This document shows positions 5,918 to 9,911 of a stretch of DNA of 9,911 bases, piece after piece. The notes under the pieces are model-generated. The model worked only from the letters and a program-made list of their open reading frames with translations. It was not told the DNA's origin and did no database searches. Each line of letters opens with the position of its first letter. Within the stretch, counting starts at the first letter, position 1. The stretch lies in NCBI GenBank assembly GCA_020059765.1, contig JAGVBM010000091.1:1-9911 (forward strand), read 5' to 3'. The translations under genes were made by a program, and so were the position numbers. Source of the DNA: Bacillota bacterium. Lineage in GTDB: Bacteria; Bacillota; Bacilli; Tumebacillales; Effusibacillaceae.

Positions 5918-8389
5918 ATGAAAAAAAGAATATCGGTCATGTTGGCAAGTCTGGTTCTTTCATTATTTTCACTCTCGTTTGTCCCGTCAAGGACGGCGGC
6001 ATCCGTAGACAAAGCAGTCATTGATCCTAAACTGACGGAGGCCTTGACGGCAAATCCAACTTCGCCCGTACAGGCGATTGTGACATTCAACGGAGACGGG
6101 GCTCCGTCTGAGACCAACGTCCAGTTGTTGCAACAACTCGGTGTGCAGACCGGAATTACCATGCAATCGCTGCCGATGGCGGGCATCGTGGCAACGGTGG
6201 ATCAGGTGCAGGCCCTGGCGGCAAGTCCAGATGTCCGATCCATTTATCTCAACAAACCGTTAACCTACTATAACTACGATGCCACGCAAATGACCGGGGT
6301 GGACAAAGTCCGGACCGATCCGGCCATGACAAAAGCAAACGGCGGTTTGCCCGTATCCGGAAAAGGAATCACCGTGGTTGTCAATGACAGCGGCGTGGAT
6401 GGGACTCACAAAGACATTGAGTTCGGCAAAAACCTGATCCAAAATGCAATGGGTTCAACCAACCTGAATTCTCTCAGCAGTTTGCTGCCGGTCACCTACA
6501 CGGAAAATGTCCCCAATACGGATACCAACTCCGGACATGGAACGCATGTCGCAGGAACTGTCGGCGGCACGGGAGCGATGTCTAACGGAAAGTACGAAGG
6601 GGTTGCCCCCGGCGCCAGTTTGGTCGGCTATGGTTCGGGCGCCGCGTTGTTGGTGCTTGATGCGTTGGGCGGATTCGATTATTCGTTGACCCATCAGTTT
6701 GCATACAACATCCGAATCATCACGAACTCCTGGGGAACGACCGGCGAGTTTGATCCGCAAGATCCGATCAATATCGCCAGCAAAAAGGCGTTCGACCGGG
6801 GGATTGTGGTCACCTTTGCTGCCGGAAATGAGGGGCCGGGCGAAGATACGCACAATCCTTATGCAAAAGCGCCCTGGGTAATCTCGGTAGCAGCCGGTGA
6901 CAAGCAGGGAAAATTGGCCGATTTTTCATCACGCGGCGTGAAGGGAAAAACAGGCACCTTTACGATTGACGGACAGACATGGACATGGGAAGATCGTCCC
7001 ACCATCACGGCTCCCGGTGTCGACATCGTATCCACTCGTGTTATTGCGCCGGTTTCTTCGCTGGCTGCCACGGATGATGTGAACACGATTGAACCGGCCT
7101 ATCTCCCTTATTACACGTTGATGAGCGGCACTTCGATGGCGACGCCGCATGTGGCGGGAATCGTAGCCTTGATGCTGGACGCCAATCCGAGTCTTTCGCC
7201 GAGTGAAGTGAAGGAGATCTTGCAGCAAACGGCGACGAATATGCCGGGAAATGAACCGTGGGAGGCGGGAGCCGGCTATGTCAATGCCTATGCGTCTGTT
7301 GATCGGGCATTTCAAACGAAAGCTTACGGTTCCACGGTCAATTTGTTCCGGCAGTTCAACAGCAAAAGTGAAATATCGGCTGAACGTACCTCTTTTACGG
7401 TGGAATACAATCCGTTGACCTTCTCTTCCAATCGCTACTCGTTTATGGTGCCGGCCGGATTGACGGAACTGACGGCACGCATCAATGCCTACGGAATTGA
7501 AGAAACAACGGGGAATCCGTTGAATGTGGTGCTGATCGCTCCGGACGGACAGGAGTACAGTTCGGGTGTGAATTTGCTGTTCGCCCTCTATCCGGACCGG
7601 ACGGCGGCGGTTACATCGCCGCAGCCGGGCCAGTGGATCGTTGAAGTGCGGGGGCTGCGCGGCAGTACGGCCAATCCGATTGGAGCGGGACTCCCCGAGC
7701 AAGTGAACGGGGTCTTGACGTTTAAAACGGCCAGCGGATTTTCCGGTTTGAACGATATTGCGGGACATCCGGCGGAAAGCGCGATCAAAGCGGCTGTCAG
7801 CGAACGGCTGATTGACGGATACGGGGACGGCAGCTTTCAACCTGACAAACTGCTGTCGCGCGGCGAGTTGGCCAACTATCTGACGATGGGAGCGGAAATC
7901 CGGCAAACCCTTCCTTCCGTTTCAAGCTTCCCGGATGTCACAAACGTAAATCCGTTCATCGAGGCTGTGACAGCCAAGGGAGCGGCGCTGCGCGACCGGA
8001 CACAAAGCCATAACGGCGTCATGCTGCCGATGGCAAACGGCAATTTTGCGCCTGATCAAGGGATTTCCCGGATGGATCTTGCCTATTCGTTGGTGCAAAG
8101 TCTGGGGCTGCAAGGAGAAGCGGAGGCACGCAACAATGATGCGTTGACGGTTCAGTATGGCGACCAGCGGCTGCTGATCGAAGATGCGGATCAGATTCCG
8201 CTTCACCTGCGGGGATATGTGCAAGTTGCACTGGATCTCAACATTCTCAATGCGTATTTCTCTGTGACGCAAGGTCCGTATGACCTGTCGCCGACCGTCC
8301 ATGCAACTTTTCACCCGGTGCAGCAGGTGACGCGCGGCGATTACGCGGTTGCGGTCAGCCGGTTTTTCTCAGCGTTTTTGTCACACTAA
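5918..8389 (+). CDS. Exported subtilisin-like serine protease (S8) with three C-terminal SLH repeats, copy 2
   Basis: This 823-residue paralogue has the same domain order as the upstream protease and is collinear with it throughout. The signal peptide ends near Ala28 (TAA|S). The I9-like propeptide covers about 33-116. The catalytic residues are Asp157 (NDSGVDGTH), His207 (GHGTHVAG), Asn304 (AAGNEG) and Ser406 (GTSMATPHVAG), so it too should be active. A PPC-like beta-sandwich at about 490-605 has a short insertion near 583-590 (STANPIGA) absent from copy 1. The catalytic domain lacks a few residues of copy 1 near 278-283. SLH repeats lie at about 607-665, 671-731 and 754-821, with SRGE, SRMD and TRGD at the TRAE positions. 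A strong ribosome binding site (AAAGGAGAGG, 5904-5913) precedes the ATG. In the last 84 residues I count only 15 differences from copy 1; the propeptide is clearly more diverged. Substrate and division of labour with copy 1 are unknown. Confidence 0.96.
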   Translation: MKKRISVMLASLVLSLFSLSFVPSRTAASVDKAVIDPKLTEALTANPTSPVQAIVTFNGDGAPSETNVQLLQQLGVQTGITMQSLPMAGIVATVDQVQALAASPDVRSIYLNKPLTYYNYDATQMTGVDKVRTDPAMTKANGGLPVSGKGITVVVNDSGVDGTHKDIEFGKNLIQNAMGSTNLNSLSSLLPVTYTENVPNTDTNSGHGTHVAGTVGGTGAMSNGKYEGVAPGASLVGYGSGAALLVLDALGGFDYSLTHQFAYNIRIITNSWGTTGEFDPQDPINIASKKAFDRGIVVTFAAGNEGPGEDTHNPYAKAPWVISVAAGDKQGKLADFSSRGVKGKTGTFTIDGQTWTWEDRPTITAPGVDIVSTRVIAPVSSLAATDDVNTIEPAYLPYYTLMSGTSMATPHVAGIVALMLDANPSLSPSEVKEILQQTATNMPGNEPWEAGAGYVNAYASVDRAFQTKAYGSTVNLFRQFNSKSEISAERTSFTVEYNPLTFSSNRYSFMVPAGLTELTARINAYGIEETTGNPLNVVLIAPDGQEYSSGVNLLFALYPDRTAAVTSPQPGQWIVEVRGLRGSTANPIGAGLPEQVNGVLTFKTASGFSGLNDIAGHPAESAIKAAVSERLIDGYGDGSFQPDKLLSRGELANYLTMGAEIRQTLPSVSSFPDVTNVNPFIEAVTAKGAALRDRTQSHNGVMLPMANGNFAPDQGISRMDLAYSLVQSLGLQGEAEARNNDALTVQYGDQRLLIEDADQIPLHLRGYVQVALDLNILNAYFSVTQGPYDLSPTVHATFHPVQQVTRGDYAVAVSRFFSAFLSH

Positions 8390-8463
8390 TCTGGAACGAA
8401 GATACTAGAAAATCTTGTTTCACAAGGGCTTAGAAATAGAAAGCTGCAAAACGCTCCTACTAT

Positions 8464-8500
8464 AAACAGAGTGGTCGCCTAACGGTGCCCTCTGTTTTTT
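8464..8500 (+). terminator. Intrinsic terminator after protease 2
   Basis: AAACAGAG (8464-8471) pairs perfectly with CTCTGTTT (8490-8497). The stem continues inward with GG/CC and CGCC/GGTG around a TAAC loop, with two bulged T bases. The T-run covers 8495-8500. It lies about 75 bases after the protease stop and before the lipoprotein gene. Confidence 0.85.
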
Positions 8501-8586
8501 AGCGTTTCAAACAATCATTTAGCACAATTAGTATTAATCCATTATGATAGAATATTATTAAATAACAGGGGGAAGGAGGTGTTAAT

Positions 8587-9066
8587 GTGAGGATATTATT
8601 AAGTATCTTTTTCTCATTAACACTGGTGGGATGTTCCGTCATACCGGCAGGAACAAATAAAGATAATGAAATTGTGAAGACAGAGTCGTGGCAAGTCAGT
8701 CCTACTTTTGAGTTGACGGACAAAAATGAAAAAGGAGAGACGGTTACCGCGAAGTTCCGTGGGGAAAAAGATCGTTTGGCAGTAAGTAGCAATCCATTTA
8801 AGGCTGGAAAAGAAGATAAATATATGTGGTTGCTTTGGGCGGAAAAATCCGATGAATTGGTTGGAAAGAAGGCTAAAATTGTCGGGACGAATAAGGTCGG
8901 CGAAAGAATCGACATACCCATGAGAACTGTAACGCTTGGTGGAGAAAATTACGGTTCTACCGCCCATCTGCCGTCGTTGTTCTCTCTACCTTATAAGGGA
9001 TTGTGGAGACTAGATGTATTCGTGGAACAAAAACTCTTTGGTAGTATTGTGGTTGACGTTCAATAA
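8587..9066 (+). CDS. Small predicted lipoprotein, possibly DUF4871-like
   Basis: The 159-residue protein has a short hydrophobic N-terminus ending in the lipobox LVGC (13-16). Cys16 is the likely lipidation site, which would tether it to the outer face of the membrane. It starts with GTG, set by an excellent GGAGG at 8575-8579 seven bases upstream; the nearby ATG at 8585 is followed at once by a stop. Segments such as SWQVSPTF (34-41), KYMWLLW (78-84) and HLPSLFSLPYKGLWRLDVF (127-145) recall from memory the DUF4871 lipoproteins of Bacillus relatives. That assignment is tentative and gives no molecular function. The gene is AT-richer than the proteases. A possible promoter includes TATGAT (8544-8549) or TAGAAT (8548-8553), without a good -35. 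It follows a terminator and so is probably independent of the protease unit. Confidence 0.8.
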   Translation: MRILLSIFFSLTLVGCSVIPAGTNKDNEIVKTESWQVSPTFELTDKNEKGETVTAKFRGEKDRLAVSSNPFKAGKEDKYMWLLWAEKSDELVGKKAKIVGTNKVGERIDIPMRTVTLGGENYGSTAHLPSLFSLPYKGLWRLDVFVEQKLFGSIVVDVQ

Positions 9067-9122
9067 GTGTAGATGCAAGTAAGTGAAGCTACACAGCGAC
9101 AATATTTTGTTCATGTTGCCGG

Positions 9123-9512
9123 ATGACAACAAATGATTCTGTTGGATTGCAGCGATGCAACCCGTGGGATTATCTGATACAGTTCTTTTCCAAGGAATAC
9201 CCGGTTAAACACGACCCTTTATTGATAGATTCCCAAATGGATTTGTTCAAAAAACTATTTAAAAACAATGAAACAGGGAAAGACGAATATAGTAAAGTAT
9301 TCGAATCCTTCATGACTTGGTGGACCAGCCCGATGGGCAGCTTCGCGATTGAACAGTTGCCAAACGCAGCGGTACATGATATGTATAAAGCCCTAAGTGA
9401 TCAGGTCCATGCCGGCAATTTAACCGCGAAGAGAATTGTGATAGAACTCATCTATGATCAATGCTTACTGGGAACAAGCCGTCTACATCCTTATTTTATC
9501 ACTTATAGCTGA
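9123..9512 (+). CDS. Hypothetical protein, possibly truncated at its 3' end by the adjacent insertion element
   Basis: The ORF gives 129 residues that I do not recognise. There is no signal peptide or membrane segment. The body is mixed charged and hydrophobic with a Trp-rich patch (MTWWTSPMG), which looks like a folded cytoplasmic protein. The start is uncertain: there is no good ribosome binding site before 9123, the frame is open back to 9087 without a better start, and ATG at 9238 is an alternative. The stop TGA (9510-9512) falls in the left arm of the hairpin that marks the insertion-element end. The last codons may therefore be element-derived and the original gene longer. Base composition is AT-rich like the lipoprotein gene. 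Confidence 0.5.
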   Translation: MTTNDSVGLQRCNPWDYLIQFFSKEYPVKHDPLLIDSQMDLFKKLFKNNETGKDEYSKVFESFMTWWTSPMGSFAIEQLPNAAVHDMYKALSDQVHAGNLTAKRIVIELIYDQCLLGTSRLHPYFITYS

Positions 9513-9556
9513 GAAGACTCCCACCTCTAAAGGTGGGGGATGAATCAGCTTTTTTT
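9507..9556 (+). terminator. Left-end hairpin of the insertion element, also a strong terminator shape
   Basis: An inner stem, CTCCCACCT (9518-9526) with AGGTGGGGG (9531-9539), closes the loop CTAA. Further out, AGCTGA (9507-9512) pairs perfectly with TCAGCT (9545-9550), followed by a T-run (9550-9556). The inner stem fits the structured left end recognised by single-strand transposases of this family. The whole has the form of an intrinsic terminator that would stop transcription entering from the upstream ORF. Confidence 0.75.
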
Positions 9557-9567
9557 GTGCAAATATG

Positions 9568-9586
9568 CGAACATATGTGCTATAAT
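9568..9586 (+). promoter_or_regulatory. tnpB promoter (extended -10) overlapped by a LexA-box-like sequence
   Basis: TGC-TATAAT (9578-9586) is an extended -10 with a perfect hexamer. The nearest -35-like sequence, TTGTGC (9555-9560), has a long 20-base spacer. CGAACATATGTGCT (9568-9581) matches the Bacillus-type LexA (DinR) consensus CGAACRNRYGTTYG at 12 of 14 positions and abuts the -10. The promoter is well supported; the LexA reading is inference. Confidence 0.6.
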
Positions 9587-9617
9587 AGTGGAAATGATTG
9601 CAAGGGAGGTGATGTGC

Positions 9618-9911
9618 GTGTTGCGACATAAAGCCTACCGCTTTCGTATCTACCCTACACAGAAGCAAGCCGCGCTCATCCATAAGATGTTTGGATGCTC
9701 TCGCTTTGTTTTTAATCATTTCCTTGCCAAATGGAACGATATCTACAAAGAGACAGGCAAAGGCTTGTCGTACCCTGCTTGCTCCGCAGAATTACCGAAT
9801 CTTAAGAAAGACTTTGCTTGGCTCAAGGAAGTGGACAGCGTTGCGTTGCAATCGGCTGTTCGAAACCTGGCGGATGCATTTGACCGATTCTTTCGCAAGC
9901 AAAACGAACCT
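9618..9911 (+). CDS. tnpB: RNA-guided endonuclease TnpB, IS200/IS605 family, N-terminal part only
   Basis: The frame is open from the GTG at 9618 to the window edge, giving 98 codons of a protein usually about 350-420 residues long. The N-terminus (LRHKAYRFRIYPT, then QAALIHKMFGCSRFVFNHFL) is the characteristic helix-turn-helix_OrfB start of TnpB proteins. The GGGAGGTG at 9604-9611 sits eight bases before GTG 9618; ATG at 9612 is in frame but only two bases from the GGAGG core, so GTG is preferred. Known TnpB proteins are RuvC-type nucleases guided by an RNA from the element's right end. The RuvC residues and that RNA lie outside the window, so activity cannot be judged. Confidence 0.92.
   Translation, partial: MLRHKAYRFRIYPTQKQAALIHKMFGCSRFVFNHFLAKWNDIYKETGKGLSYPACSAELPNLKKDFAWLKEVDSVALQSAVRNLADAFDRFFRKQNEP

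Larger units (their letters stand above)
9507..9911 (+). mobile_element. Left end and 5' part of an IS200/IS605-family (IS1341-like) element, cut by the window edge
   Basis: A subterminal hairpin (9518-9539) of the kind IS200/IS605 elements use instead of terminal inverted repeats is followed by a promoter and a tnpB reading rightward. No tnpA is present upstream, so within the window this looks like a tnpB-only element; a tnpA beyond the right edge cannot be excluded. The exact left boundary is not certain, because these elements leave no target duplication; 9507 is the outermost base of the extended hairpin. Confidence 0.7.

Noticed and set aside
9067..9094. Inverted repeat GTGTAG...CTACAC after the lipoprotein gene as a terminator
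   Set aside because: Six-bp stem with a 16-base loop and no T-run; too weak to call.
9568..9580. CATATG-containing repeats near the tnpB promoter as a CRISPR or iteron array
   Set aside because: Only two short imperfect repeats, with no regular unit and spacer pattern.

Overview
The window reads as chromosomal DNA of a Gram-positive, endospore-former-type bacterium (Bacillota, perhaps a relative of Alicyclobacillaceae or Paenibacillaceae). The evidence is purine-rich GGAGG-type ribosome binding sites, a DesK/LiaS/DegS-like kinase with a LuxR-type response regulator, subtilases anchored by S-layer homology (SLH) repeats, and an IS200/IS605-type tnpB. The genus-level placement is a guess from sequence feel; no taxonomic marker gene is present.

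Layout: (1) 1-91, the tail of an unidentified CDS. (2) 92-539, intergenic DNA holding an operator, a promoter and a hairpin-rich leader. (3) 540-3036, a two-gene operon: a membrane histidine kinase overlapping its LuxR/NarL-family response regulator by 26 bases. (4) 3196-5670 and 5918-8389, two tandem paralogous exported S8 proteases with propeptide, catalytic domain, beta-sandwich and three SLH repeats; a strong terminator follows the first. (5) 8464-8500, a terminator, then a small AT-richer lipoprotein gene (8587-9066) and an unrecognised ORF (9123-9512). (6) From about 9507 to the right edge, the left end and start of an IS200/IS605-family element carrying tnpB, cut by the window.

The most interesting result is regulatory. 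One bipartite element (core ACTTTTGTACT, then TAGTRCCAA after a 4-5 nt gap) occurs exactly three times: before the kinase operon, before protease 1 and before protease 2. In all three the second box begins exactly 61 bases before the first base of a -10-like hexamer (TATTAT, GATAAT, GATAAT). The simplest reading is an autoregulated two-component system whose response regulator binds this site and activates both neighbouring cell-surface proteases. That would make the four genes one functional locus: a membrane sensor, a regulator and two wall-anchored proteases. The signal and the protease substrates cannot be read from the sequence.
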